From positions 1-64,000 of IMG/VR virus record IMGVR_UViG_3300033571_007861: DNA of 64,000 nt; one strand, written 5' to 3'. The position numbers and the translations under genes were made by a program. This document shows positions 56,418 through 64,000 of the stretch, in pieces. The DNA is from a virus. How positions within the stretch are numbered: the stretch's first letter is position 1; every line of letters begins with the position of its first letter. Under the pieces are notes generated by a model. That model saw nothing but the letters and a program-made list of their open reading frames with translations, ran no database searches and was not told the DNA's origin.

Positions 56418-59351
56418 ATGACGATGGCTGAATCCGGTTTCTTTGATGCTCTTGCTGATGAGGCTTCGCAAGAAGATTTTCTTCGTAGAGAACTTGCCGG
56501 TTCTGCGCCACAGTATGATCCTGAAGGCGGACTGAATACGGCCAAGAACATCGGTCGTATGGCAGCTGAAATGACGATTCCCGGAGCGGCGGCGTCTGCT
56601 GCTGGATACATGGGCGAGCCATCCATGTTTCAAAACATCGGCTCCGGCGACTACGGGACGGCGGCTTTGCAGGCTGCAGGTCTTATTCCGGGTATTGGCT
56701 GGATGGGTAAAGCCGGTCGCCTTGGCAAGAGCGCTCGTCGTGCGTCGGAAGTTATTCCGCCTTCCGCTGCTCGTGAAGTTGGCGCTACGCCGCGTGGGTG
56801 GGACATTGCAGGCCCAAGAGAAGCCGGCAGGACGATTGAAGGCAATGTTGCCGTTGAGCCATACTTGATTGGCGGGGAAGGTGCGCCAGCGCCAAGACGC
56901 GCAGTCAATTACACAAGCGAAGTCCCTCTTCCGAGATACACGGATTATGGACCTAAAATTTCAACGGAATTGAACCCGCAAATTGCTGATTTGCTCCGTA
57001 GCATCAGAGCGGAAGGACGCGCTCCAAACCGCTTTGAAAGCAATATGTTGAGTTCGTATTTTCGTGGTCAACAAGGTTCGGCTGCGGCTGAGGCAATGGC
57101 AAATATGCCTGTCTCGGTTATTCCTCGCGGTGTTCAAAGGGCGCTAAACAATATTCGAGCTGAAGGCAGAGAACCGACTAAGCTTGAACTTCTCAATATG
57201 AAAAAGCACTTTGCTGGACGCACCGGGCTCAAAAGCCGGGCTGCTCTGGATCGTGTTTCCATGGGGGAAGAACTTGCGGGGCCTTATCCAGAGTTTCGCG
57301 GCGCAATTAGAGAAGAAATGGCTGCGGCTCCAGAAGAACTTGCGGCAAGCGAAGGCACAAGGGAATCTTTGATTAATCGCGCCCTTAACATCGCTTCTCG
57401 CGTTGGCCCTAGAGTGGCCGAAGGAATGGCCGTTGGAGCGCCCGCTGGTATGGCGACGGGGCTTGCCTATAACGCGATGATGGACCGTGGCGAAATGCCG
57501 GTTGTTCCGATTGCAAATCGCGAAGAGAGTCCTGTTATTGCTCCAATGCAATTGAGAGAATTTCCAATGTCAACAGCTATGGGCACAGATTTTGAGTCTG
57601 TCCCAAGCGTTGCTTCTGACATGCCTCAAGAAGCCGCATTGCCGCCGCGTCGTCCGATGGGTATTTCAAGGTCTGGAGAAGCGCCTGTTCGTCGCCCGTC
57701 TGCGCCGCGTCATGCAGCGCCAATTCATCGTTCGGCACCGAGACACGCCGGCCCATCGCGCATGGTTGATTCTGGAAAGCGCTACTATGGCGATTGGCGA
57801 GACGCTGAGCCTTATGCGTCCGATCCGATTGGCGGGTTCATTGATGAACTGACGGGAAGAACAAGAACCGCTCGTCGTCCGGGGAGAGCCGCGCCTTCGT
57901 CCGCCGGGCTTGGCGATTTACTGCCGTTTGCCAGTGGGGGAACCGTCCGCCGCCCTTTCGCTAATGGGGGTGCGGAAGACCGTATCCCTGTTTTAAGCGA
58001 CATTGGCGACGCTCTTGGTGGAATGATGCAGGGCGGCGAAGAACCCGTTGTGGCTAGTGATCGTAGCGCTGCTCCAGAAGGTAGAGAGAACATTTTTGAG
58101 CGCTGGTCAAACAACCCGCTCAGCCAATATCTGTTTGCCGCTGGCTTGGGGATGATGGCTTCTCCGCAGGCTAATCCGCTCATGGCGGTTGGCGAGGGCG
58201 GATTGCGTGGCCTTGAATATATGCAGGCGGTTCAGGCTAATTCTGATATGCGTCGCAGGGAAAAACAGGCAGCGGCGGAACGTCGTCAGCAGCTTGAATT
58301 TTTGAAAAATCTTGACCAACCTCAAGATGCTGTTGCATCTGATGTTGCGCCGTCAAAATCTTCTTTAGAAGAACCTGAAACTGTAATTCCGGAAACTCAA
58401 ACTTCTCAGGATGTTAAACCAGAGACAATAAAAACCACTCAATCGGAACAGAAAACGGCAATAAATGCACCACCTGTTGTCGCTCAAGACAACAGGTTAG
58501 AGCAGCTTTCAAATCTTAATCAAAAGATTTTGAGAAGTATGCCTTATGTTACCGATCCATCGGTAAGGTCTGGTCTTGTCGCCAGACAAAAATCTTTAGA
58601 AGCTGAAATGAACAGGATTCAGCGTCAAAGAGAAAAAGCCGTTGAAGACGCGCGCATTCAACGTGGCCTTCAGCTTCAAGAAAAAAGAATTAAAATTGAA
58701 GAAGAAGCAAAAGACCCGACCAAGGTTTTTGAGAGAACGGCAGAAGAAACAGCAGGAAAAACTCAAGATAAGAGAATACAAGACATTGATCAATCTGCCG
58801 TGGTTGCAGATCAAACACTTGATCAAATAAAAGAAGTCCAAAATGCTTATAAAGCTGGAGACATTCATACGTCTCCTTATGTTCAGACGTTTCTAAAGGG
58901 TGTTCAAGGGCTCGGTCTTGAATTTGCCCCTAGCCTGACAAATGCAATAGTTTCTCCTTCTGCTATTAAGAATACAGAAATCTTAATGCAGTTGGGAGTG
59001 TCCGATCTTATGAAAAAGATTGGCGGCTCTCTTGGAACAGGTATTTCGGAAGGCGACCGCAGGCTTATTGAACAACAAGCTCTTGGAATTGATAAGTCCC
59101 CGGAGGCAAATATTAAGGCTCTGAAAAATCTTGAAAAGGTTATGAATAGGGCGATTGAAGTTAAAAACTTCAAAGACAAATACATTAAAAAATATGGTCG
59201 CCTTGATAAAGATTTTGAGGCATCGTTAAGCCAGCATTTTGAAGGAAGGTCTTTGGGGTTAGATAAAACATCAAAAACCCAACGGCCAGAAGGTTTAAGC
59301 GATGAAGATATTAGAAAAGAAATAGAACGCAGGAGAGGCGCAGGTGGTTGA
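56418..59351 (+). CDS. Internal (ejection-type) virion protein, 977 aa
   Basis: Residues 17-105 carry the SQEDFLRRELAGSAPQYDPE module. Residues 192-220 and 242-270 are an internal duplication (LRSIRAEGRAPNRFESNML and LNNIRAEGREPTKLELLNM). Residues 453-500 repeat YYGDWRDAEPYASDPIGGFI from the preceding gene. Two gly-gly motifs follow (FASGGTV, FANGGAED), then NNPLSQYLFAAGLGMMASPQ, a segment typical of phage internal proteins. A long charged coiled coil covers about 600-780 and a helical C-terminus ends the protein. Overlaps the next gene by eight bases. Confidence 0.7.
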   Translation: MTMAESGFFDALADEASQEDFLRRELAGSAPQYDPEGGLNTAKNIGRMAAEMTIPGAAASAAGYMGEPSMFQNIGSGDYGTAALQAAGLIPGIGWMGKAGRLGKSARRASEVIPPSAAREVGATPRGWDIAGPREAGRTIEGNVAVEPYLIGGEGAPAPRRAVNYTSEVPLPRYTDYGPKISTELNPQIADLLRSIRAEGRAPNRFESNMLSSYFRGQQGSAAAEAMANMPVSVIPRGVQRALNNIRAEGREPTKLELLNMKKHFAGRTGLKSRAALDRVSMGEELAGPYPEFRGAIREEMAAAPEELAASEGTRESLINRALNIASRVGPRVAEGMAVGAPAGMATGLAYNAMMDRGEMPVVPIANREESPVIAPMQLREFPMSTAMGTDFESVPSVASDMPQEAALPPRRPMGISRSGEAPVRRPSAPRHAAPIHRSAPRHAGPSRMVDSGKRYYGDWRDAEPYASDPIGGFIDELTGRTRTARRPGRAAPSSAGLGDLLPFASGGTVRRPFANGGAEDRIPVLSDIGDALGGMMQGGEEPVVASDRSAAPEGRENIFERWSNNPLSQYLFAAGLGMMASPQANPLMAVGEGGLRGLEYMQAVQANSDMRRREKQAAAERRQQLEFLKNLDQPQDAVASDVAPSKSSLEEPETVIPETQTSQDVKPETIKTTQSEQKTAINAPPVVAQDNRLEQLSNLNQKILRSMPYVTDPSVRSGLVARQKSLEAEMNRIQRQREKAVEDARIQRGLQLQEKRIKIEEEAKDPTKVFERTAEETAGKTQDKRIQDIDQSAVVADQTLDQIKEVQNAYKAGDIHTSPYVQTFLKGVQGLGLEFAPSLTNAIVSPSAIKNTEILMQLGVSDLMKKIGGSLGTGISEGDRRLIEQQALGIDKSPEANIKALKNLEKVMNRAIEVKNFKDKYIKKYGRLDKDFEASLSQHFEGRSLGLDKTSKTQRPEGLSDEDIRKEIERRRGAGG

Positions 59352-61164
59352 TTTAAGCCAATACTCAGTTGAAGAGCTTGAATCCATGCTTGGTCAGCCA
59401 TCTCCGGCTGCGCCAAGCACTCAGCCGCCTCAACCTACCAAATCGTCACCTGATCTAAGTCAGTATTCTGCTGAACAATTGCAGTCCATGTTGGGGCAAC
59501 AACCCGCAACAAGTCCTAGTTCTGAAACTGATATTGCAGGAAGTGTTGCAGCCGCTCTTCGCGGCACTCGCGAGTCTTTGCCTTTTGGTCAAGATATTGG
59601 TGCTGCGGCAACATATTTAGCCGGCGGCAATCCATTGACTGGGTCTGAGGCACCGGAAAGTTTTGAGGAAGCCAAACGTCAACAAGTCGCGCAAGATGTT
59701 GAACTTTATAAACAGCATCCGTTGTCTTATGGAACTGGTTTTGCTGGCGGCATAGGCGCTCAAATGGCGGCGGGACTTCCGGCTCCAATTATGGGTGTAG
59801 AACAAAAGATTGCTACAAAAGCCGCTCCTTATGTTGGAAAGACCGCTGGAAATCTTCTTGGAGTTGCTGTTCCGGGCGCTGTTACTGGCGCTGTTTATGG
59901 CGCGGGAGAAGGTGTTACGCCAGAAGAAAGAATGCACTCCGCAATGACCGGCGCTGGGTTGGGCGCTGGATTGGGACTTGCGGCGGAAGGAGCGGTCAAG
60001 GGTCTTCAAAAGATTGGGGCTATTGGTCAACCACCGAAGACGGCATCTATAACACAAACAAAAGAAAATCTTTTTGATCAAGCAAAGCAGGCTTATGACC
60101 TAACTAAAAAAATGGGGTTGTCTCTTAAAAAAGAAGCCGTTGAAGATTTTAACAGAAGCATAAATCAAAAGCTTGCAAATGAAAAATTCAGAAGAACAAG
60201 AAATACAGAATTAAATTCTGCTCTTGGCGAACTTGATAAATTAGCAAAAGGTCTAACAAAAGGAAACAAGCCTGTTTACTTGGAAGACTTAGACTTGGTT
60301 AATCAATTTGCTCGTGACGCTGTTATGAGTAAAGACCCTCAAACGCGGCGTCTTGGCGGTATTTTCAGAGAAGGATTAGACAATTTTCTTGAAAACATAT
60401 CGCCAATGCACATAAACGCTGGCGACCCAAAGCTTGCAATGGCATCTCTTAAAGATGCTCGCAAATATTGGAAAATGGCTAGAAAAACAGAGACATTAGA
60501 GGATTTAATTAACGAGGCTCATCTCGAAGCTGCAGCTCCAAATAGCACGAGAAGCGCCGCTGATAAAATTAGAACAAAACTAACATCTTTAATTAAATCA
60601 AGAAAGCCGGGAGAGTGGACAGATGATGAAGTAAAAGCAATGACAGACATTATAAATCTTCATCCGTTCGTGAAAAGAGTTGGTGAATTTGATCCTCTTA
60701 AATCAAGAACAGGTGCTGTTGCTGCCGGAGCACTTGCTTTACACAATCTCCCGTTAGCGGGTGCTTTGACTGGCGCTACTCATGGAGCACGAACTCTTAT
60801 TGAGCGTCAAACGGCTCAAAAGATTGAAAACCTGAAAGACCTGATTGCGTCAGAAGGAAAGTTTTACAATCTGAAAAAGCCGGCAATCCCGTCTGTTCGC
60901 AAAAAAGGAACAGTTGCGAGGCAATCTCTTGTTCCTTTTGGATCAGTCACCTTTGAACCACAAGGATCGTTAGTGTCGGACAATAGAGAAAAGCGCGCCT
61001 CCGGCGGAAAAATCAGCAACCGTGATTACCCGGCCAAGAGGCTTTCTCGCGTGGAGAGGGCTCTTAAACGAGCGCAAGACGCCCTTGCTCTTGAGACCAA
61101 GCCCATCATGAATGTTCCAGACGAAGCCGTGGCGCAAGCGCTACATTTAGCGAAGGATAAGTAA
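59344..61164 (+). CDS. Internal (ejection-type) virion protein, 606 aa
   Basis: GTG start inside the end of the preceding gene. Two copies of a short motif open the protein: VDLSQYSVEELESMLGQP and DLSQYSAEQLQSMLGQQ, a tag often seen at the N-terminus of phage internal proteins. Residues 75-220 are Gly/Ala-rich and weakly hydrophobic (AATYLAGGNPLTGSEAPES, GVAVPGAVTGAVYGAGEGVT); the rest is helical and charged. The end has a EKRASGGKISNRDYPA motif of the GG-K type. Insertion into the host envelope is inferred. Confidence 0.7.
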   Translation: MVDLSQYSVEELESMLGQPSPAAPSTQPPQPTKSSPDLSQYSAEQLQSMLGQQPATSPSSETDIAGSVAAALRGTRESLPFGQDIGAAATYLAGGNPLTGSEAPESFEEAKRQQVAQDVELYKQHPLSYGTGFAGGIGAQMAAGLPAPIMGVEQKIATKAAPYVGKTAGNLLGVAVPGAVTGAVYGAGEGVTPEERMHSAMTGAGLGAGLGLAAEGAVKGLQKIGAIGQPPKTASITQTKENLFDQAKQAYDLTKKMGLSLKKEAVEDFNRSINQKLANEKFRRTRNTELNSALGELDKLAKGLTKGNKPVYLEDLDLVNQFARDAVMSKDPQTRRLGGIFREGLDNFLENISPMHINAGDPKLAMASLKDARKYWKMARKTETLEDLINEAHLEAAAPNSTRSAADKIRTKLTSLIKSRKPGEWTDDEVKAMTDIINLHPFVKRVGEFDPLKSRTGAVAAGALALHNLPLAGALTGATHGARTLIERQTAQKIENLKDLIASEGKFYNLKKPAIPSVRKKGTVARQSLVPFGSVTFEPQGSLVSDNREKRASGGKISNRDYPAKRLSRVERALKRAQDALALETKPIMNVPDEAVAQALHLAKDK

Positions 61165-61165
61165 C

Positions 61166-62116
61166 GTGCCCGACGTATATGTTTCTGGCAAAACCGGCCT
61201 TATTGAGCCTGCGAACGGCGGTTATTCCAATGTCTGGGATGTTCCTCTGGCAGCGAACTGGATCACGCTTGACGCCGCCGTTTCTGGAACGACGACTGTT
61301 AGTCTTTCCAGCAGTAACGTCATCCTTGTTCGACCAACCTATCCGACAAGCCCCAATCCGGCTGGCGTGACAAACTGTATTCAAAATCTTCGTCTTTTGC
61401 TTACAGGCGCTTTATCAGCAAATGTCTCTGTAAGCATTCCGTCCGGTGTCCCCGGAATGTGGATTGTAGACAATCAGACGACTGGTTCTGCTTTTACTGT
61501 TACAGTCAACACGACTGCAGGCGGTTCAACGGGTGTCACACCGCCGCGCGGATATTTGTCCTATATCTTTAGTGACGGAACAAACGTTCGTTATGCTGAT
61601 AGCGGTCCTATTCAGGAAGCAATTACAGCCATTCAAACAATACCGCCCGGCGCAATGATGCAATTTGCCGGTCTTGTTGCCCCTTCGGGTTGGCTTTTGT
61701 GCGATGGGACGGCGGTTTCTCGGACGACTTACGCCGCGCTTTTTACTGCTATAGGAACGCTTTGGGGCGCTGGAAACGGAACCACAACCTTTAACATTCC
61801 AAACTTTGTGGATGTTTTCCCTAGAGGCGCTGGATCATCTCCAGTTGGAACTTACGAAGCTGATGCTTTTGGGTCTCATACCCATGTCGCCGCTGTTACC
61901 GATCCGGGGCACAACCATACGACTGCGTTGCTTGCCAGCGCCAACTCAATCGGCAATGGCGTAAGCGTGACGGGTGTTACGGGTAGCGCCTATGGAACAA
62001 CAAACGGCGCTCTTACAACAACAAATACGACTGGAATTTCAGTCACCAACGCAGCATCCGGGGGCACCGAAACACGCCCCAAGAACCGTCGTGTTTTGTT
62101 CATTGTGAAGACTTAA
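61166..62116 (+). CDS. Tail-collar-domain protein
   Basis: GTG start after GCGAAGGATAAGTAAC. Residues 1-150 are a beta domain (VSGTTTVSLSSSNVILVRPT, FTVTVNTTAGGSTGVTPP). Residues 160-250 match the phage tail-collar domain: PPGAMMQFAGLVAPSGWLLC-DGTAVSRTTYAALFTAIGTLW-GAGNGTTTFNIPNF. A His-rich segment (FGSHTHVAAVTDPGHNHTT) follows, as in short tail fibres where such residues bind metal. A receptor-binding or tip protein is inferred. Confidence 0.8.
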   Translation: MPDVYVSGKTGLIEPANGGYSNVWDVPLAANWITLDAAVSGTTTVSLSSSNVILVRPTYPTSPNPAGVTNCIQNLRLLLTGALSANVSVSIPSGVPGMWIVDNQTTGSAFTVTVNTTAGGSTGVTPPRGYLSYIFSDGTNVRYADSGPIQEAITAIQTIPPGAMMQFAGLVAPSGWLLCDGTAVSRTTYAALFTAIGTLWGAGNGTTTFNIPNFVDVFPRGAGSSPVGTYEADAFGSHTHVAAVTDPGHNHTTALLASANSIGNGVSVTGVTGSAYGTTNGALTTTNTTGISVTNAASGGTETRPKNRRVLFIVKT

Positions 62117-62120
62117 GACA

Positions 62121-62249
62121 ATGCTTCATCCAGACCACTATGATCTTCTCATGAAAATCTGCAAAGGCGTCGCCATTGTGTGGTTTTTAATTCTGTCCTA
62201 CAAACTTGGACATGGCGTCTACAGCAATATACGCATGGAGCTTTATTAA
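62121..62249 (+). CDS. Small membrane protein, 42 aa
   Basis: ATG after CTTAAGACA. One membrane helix (MKICKGVAIVWFLILSYKLG) with a charged end. Its TAA overlaps the amidase ATG. Position before the endolysin makes a holin possible, but one short helix is not proof. Confidence 0.5.
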   Translation: MLHPDHYDLLMKICKGVAIVWFLILSYKLGHGVYSNIRMELY

Positions 62250-62689
62250 TGACCCCTAGAAAATCAACCAAATACCTTGTCGTCCATTGTTCAGCCACAC
62301 GTCCTTCACAAGACATTGGCGTGAAGGAAATTCGTAGTTGGCATAAAAATCAGAATTGGGCCGACTGCGGCTATCACTATGTCATCCGCAGAGACGGCAA
62401 GGTGGAAAAGGGTCGCGCTGAAAATCTCGTCGGCTCTCATGTCGCCGGTCGTAATGCCAACAGTATTGGCATCTGCATGGTTGGCGGTGTGAACCAGAAA
62501 GATTTTCAGAAGGCTGAAAACAATTTTACCAAGGAACAGTTTGCCAGCCTCAAGACGCTTCTGCAGGGGCTCGTCAAGAAGTATCCGGGGACGGTGGTTC
62601 TTGGTCACAGGGACTTTCCCAATGTTGCAAAAGCCTGTCCGTCGTTTGACGCTCGCGCGTGGGCGAAGAAAGAAGGTCTGCCAACGTGA
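62249..62689 (+). CDS. N-acetylmuramoyl-L-alanine amidase (endolysin)
   Basis: Start at the ATG overlapping the previous stop. The 146-residue enzyme is of the T7-lysozyme (amidase_2/PGRP) type: KYLVVHCSATRPSQ with the first zinc His, ADCGYHYVIRRDGKVEKGR, then NSIGICMVGGVN, TVVLGHRDFP with the second His, and KACPSFDARAW with the zinc Cys. It cuts the bond between muramic acid and the stem peptide. Lys and Tyr positions match the family. It lacks a signal sequence, so a holin is needed for access to the wall. Confidence 0.9.
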   Translation: MTPRKSTKYLVVHCSATRPSQDIGVKEIRSWHKNQNWADCGYHYVIRRDGKVEKGRAENLVGSHVAGRNANSIGICMVGGVNQKDFQKAENNFTKEQFASLKTLLQGLVKKYPGTVVLGHRDFPNVAKACPSFDARAWAKKEGLPT

Positions 62690-62772
62690 GGAAAGAGACG
62701 ACAATATTCCTGATTTGGGCTATTGTTATGTCTGTGCTTATCGCGTTGATATTCAGTCTTGGAACAAGGTGA
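62686..62772 (+). CDS. Small membrane peptide, 28 aa (GTG start)
   Basis: GTG overlaps the amidase stop. The peptide has one membrane helix (TIFLIWAIVMSVLIALIFSL). A lysis-cassette role is suggested by place only. Confidence 0.4.
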   Translation: MRKETTIFLIWAIVMSVLIALIFSLGTR

Positions 62773-62776
62773 CGCC

Positions 62777-62974
62777 ATGAAAGAACTTTTCATTGAGGCC
62801 GTAAAGCACGGCGTTATGCTTTACATTTTGGGCGCTGTTGTTGTCGGAATCTTACTGACAAGCTGCTCAAATGAAGGTGCGGGGTTTACAAACTCTGGCA
62901 GACGATTGCAACCCGTTTGCATCAATAAACAAAAAAGCACTCCAACTCATCAGGTCTGGGAATCATGCCGTTAA
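62777..62974 (+). CDS. Small lipoprotein, 65 aa
   Basis: Start at the ATG after AAGGTGACGCC. A hydrophobic N-terminus (VMLYILGAVVVGILLTSC) ends in the lipobox LTSC at Cys30, then a short polar mature part with two more Cys. Outer-membrane anchoring is likely. It could be an extra spanin-type lipoprotein, but a better spanin pair follows. Overlaps the next small gene. Confidence 0.6.
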   Translation: MKELFIEAVKHGVMLYILGAVVVGILLTSCSNEGAGFTNSGRRLQPVCINKQKSTPTHQVWESCR

Positions 62975-63081
62975 TCTATCTGTTTTCTGTCGTCGGTTTC
63001 TTGTGGTGCGTCAAGCAGGTTTTCAATCTGTTTGACGCATGTGGAAACTCCGGTCGTTACAAGCACTGGGAAGAAGAATAG
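62965..63081 (+). CDS. Small membrane protein, 38 aa
   Basis: ATG within the preceding gene end, after CTGGGAATC. One hydrophobic segment (LIYLFSVVGFLWCVKQVF) and an acidic C-terminus (YKHWEEE). Function unknown. Confidence 0.45.
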   Translation: MPLIYLFSVVGFLWCVKQVFNLFDACGNSGRYKHWEEE

Positions 63082-63263
63082 TGTTTCTTTCCGATTACGA
63101 TGTGGCTAGAAAAGTGTATGAAGCCTTTCGTATTCGTGCTAAAAAGACAAAGTTTGAAAATGAGGCGTCCGTTGATTGGGATGATCTTGAAGAGGATCAT
63201 CAAATAAAATGGATCGCAATCGTCACTGTCGCCAAACAAATATTTGATGCGGCAAAATCGTAA
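63081..63263 (+). CDS. Small conserved phage protein, 60 aa (GTG start)
   Basis: The GTG overlaps the previous stop, with GGGAAGAAGAA upstream. The helical product contains YDVARKVYEAFRIRAKK and WDDLEEDHQIKWIAIVTVAK. The pattern of 'A...YEA.R ... W..L....Q..W' is common in small phage proteins; function unknown. Confidence 0.6.
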   Translation: MFLSDYDVARKVYEAFRIRAKKTKFENEASVDWDDLEEDHQIKWIAIVTVAKQIFDAAKS

Positions 63264-63280
63264 AAGAAAGGATCAAGACA

Positions 63281-63514
63281 ATGGATCGTTTTGTGGAAGT
63301 TGCCGTTAAATCGGCTTGGTGGTCAAAGATTAACTGGGTTCAGACCGTCACCCTTCTGGCGACAATTGCTACGGTCGTCGGCTTTGACTTTCCGCCAGAG
63401 CTGCAGGCAAAAGTGGTTGAAACCATTGTTGGTCTGAGCACCGTTGCGACTGTTATCCTTCGCACTTGGTTCACGACGACCGTGACCCCGGCCTCTGCTA
63501 ATAAAGTCGCCTAA
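63281..63514 (+). CDS. Holin-like membrane protein, 77 aa
   Basis: ATG after AAAGAAAGGATCAAGACA. The 'WWSKINWVQTVTLLATIATV' segment is a known phage lysis-region pattern. Two hydrophobic segments (about 20-36 and 47-62) and the ending RTWFTTTVTPAS fit small holin-type proteins. Experimental holin activity for this family is not something I can cite. Confidence 0.65.
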   Translation: MDRFVEVAVKSAWWSKINWVQTVTLLATIATVVGFDFPPELQAKVVETIVGLSTVATVILRTWFTTTVTPASANKVA

Positions 63515-63517
63515 TCA

Positions 63518-63766
63518 ATGATCCCCACCGCCCTATCCATGCTCATGGCGCTGTTTAGCGCCGTGGGCAAAATCTTTGAATGGCTTTACGCCCGGAAACT
63601 GACCGATGCCGGAAAAGTTCAAGCAAAACTTGACGCCCTGCAGCAGCAGGTGGAAGCCGCTAAAATTGCCGTTGCCGCTCGTGAAGCGCAGCGCGCTGAT
63701 GATCTTAGGCGGACTGTTGATGGCCGGGTGCCAATCGACGAATCAGACCCCTTCCTTAGAGACTAA
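63518..63766 (+). CDS. Inner-membrane spanin-type protein (Rz-like), 82 aa
   Basis: The N-terminus (MIPTALSMLMALFSAVGKIF) is a membrane anchor, followed by a long helix (LTDAGKVQAKLDALQQQVEA, about 30-60) and a short tail. The lipoprotein gene starts inside its 3' part in another frame, the usual Rz/Rz1 layout. Together the pair is expected to fuse inner and outer membranes at lysis. Confidence 0.7.
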   Translation: MIPTALSMLMALFSAVGKIFEWLYARKLTDAGKVQAKLDALQQQVEAAKIAVAAREAQRADDLRRTVDGRVPIDESDPFLRD

Positions 63767-63902
63767 AGCTGACTTTTGCCAAACGGCAAAAGCAATCTAT
63801 TATTCTCGCCACGACACACCGCCAACCATTGCTCAGATTAAAGAGCATAATGCTGTCGGGATTGCCCTCAAGTGCGGTTGGTTGCCTTCTAAAAAGCCAT
63901 AA
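63699..63902 (+). CDS. Outer-membrane spanin-type lipoprotein (Rz1-like), 67 aa
   Basis: Start at the ATG opening MILGGLLMAGCQSTNQTPS; a longer frame from 63606 would give no signal peptide. The lipobox LMAGC places the lipidated Cys at residue 11. The mature part holds ADFCQTAKAIYYSRHDTPPT, then IAQIKEHNAVGIALKCGW, a known phage Rz1-type pattern with two Cys. It overlaps the inner-membrane partner by 68 bases in the +1 frame. Confidence 0.75.
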   Translation: MILGGLLMAGCQSTNQTPSLETKADFCQTAKAIYYSRHDTPPTIAQIKEHNAVGIALKCGWLPSKKP

Positions 63903-63920
63903 AAATCAGGGAGAGGTTTT

Positions 63921-64000
63921 ATGTCTTCTGTGGAAAAGAACGATTACAAGCAGCGTTATGCCAAAAACAGGCAGATTATTCAGGAGAATAATCTGGCGTC
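63921..64000 (+). CDS. Hypothetical protein, 3' truncated by the window end
   Basis: ATG after AGGGAGAGGTTTT, a strong site. The first 26 residues (MSSVEKNDYKQRYAKNRQII...) are visible and charged. Cannot be assigned. Confidence 0.5.
   Translation, partial: MSSVEKNDYKQRYAKNRQIIQENNLA

Noticed and set aside
1-64000. CRISPR array
   Set aside because: No regularly spaced direct repeats were seen; repeats present are coding tandem repeats.

Overview
This 64 kb window is part of the genome of a tailed bacteriophage. It holds a packaging module (nuclease, small and large terminase), portal, capsid, neck, tail-fibre, virion ejection and lysis genes in one co-directional late block. There is no tape measure, major tail protein or sheath. 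There are instead a P22 gp4-like adaptor, a second neck adaptor, a gp10-like stabilisation protein, a pectate-lyase-type tailspike and very large internal virion proteins, so a short-tailed (podovirus-like) particle is inferred. Nested spanin-type genes and lipobox proteins point to a Gram-negative host; the host cannot be named from sequence alone. No integrase, repressor, DNA polymerase or RNA polymerase lies in the window, so replication genes must be elsewhere.

Layout. 1-7.3 kb: tightly packed small accessory genes, each behind a near-identical AAAGGAAAC-type ribosome site, including a short sliding-clamp-like protein, a DUF932 protein and an Ala/Trp/Asp repeat protein. 7.3-8.75 kb: a mostly non-coding switch region with a G-skewed stretch, the only minus-strand gene (two AP2-like repeats) and a 12-bp inverted repeat around a pyrimidine tract. 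8.75-13.7 kb: PD-(D/E)XK nuclease, terminase genes, a GIY-YIG homing endonuclease, and an intein inside the large terminase. 13.7-17.3 kb: tRNA-Thr, small genes, tRNA-Gly and two unexplained structured elements. 17.3-36.6 kb: portal, two giant modular virion proteins, a GroES-like co-chaperonin, scaffold, head genes and major capsid protein, with more homing endonucleases. 36.7-47 kb: fibres, tailspike and other receptor-binding candidates. 47-61 kb: neck, stabilisation and internal (ejection) proteins. 61-64 kb: tail-collar protein, amidase endolysin, holin candidates and spanins.

Two themes stand out. First, the giant virion proteins are mosaics in which enzyme-like domains (ADP-ribosyltransferase-like, ParB-like, two muralytic domains, DUF6321) are separated by a recurrent short motif of the type A-L-x-L-A-x-x-R-L ... 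G-G or D-G-G, and three of them share one SAPQYDPE module. Second, the late region is heavily invaded by mobile endonucleases: five GIY-YIG genes, one HNH/EndoVII-type gene and one LAGLIDADG intein. The GIY-YIG genes abut or overlap the next gene by a few bases, and three of them end in the same residues, YWGA.
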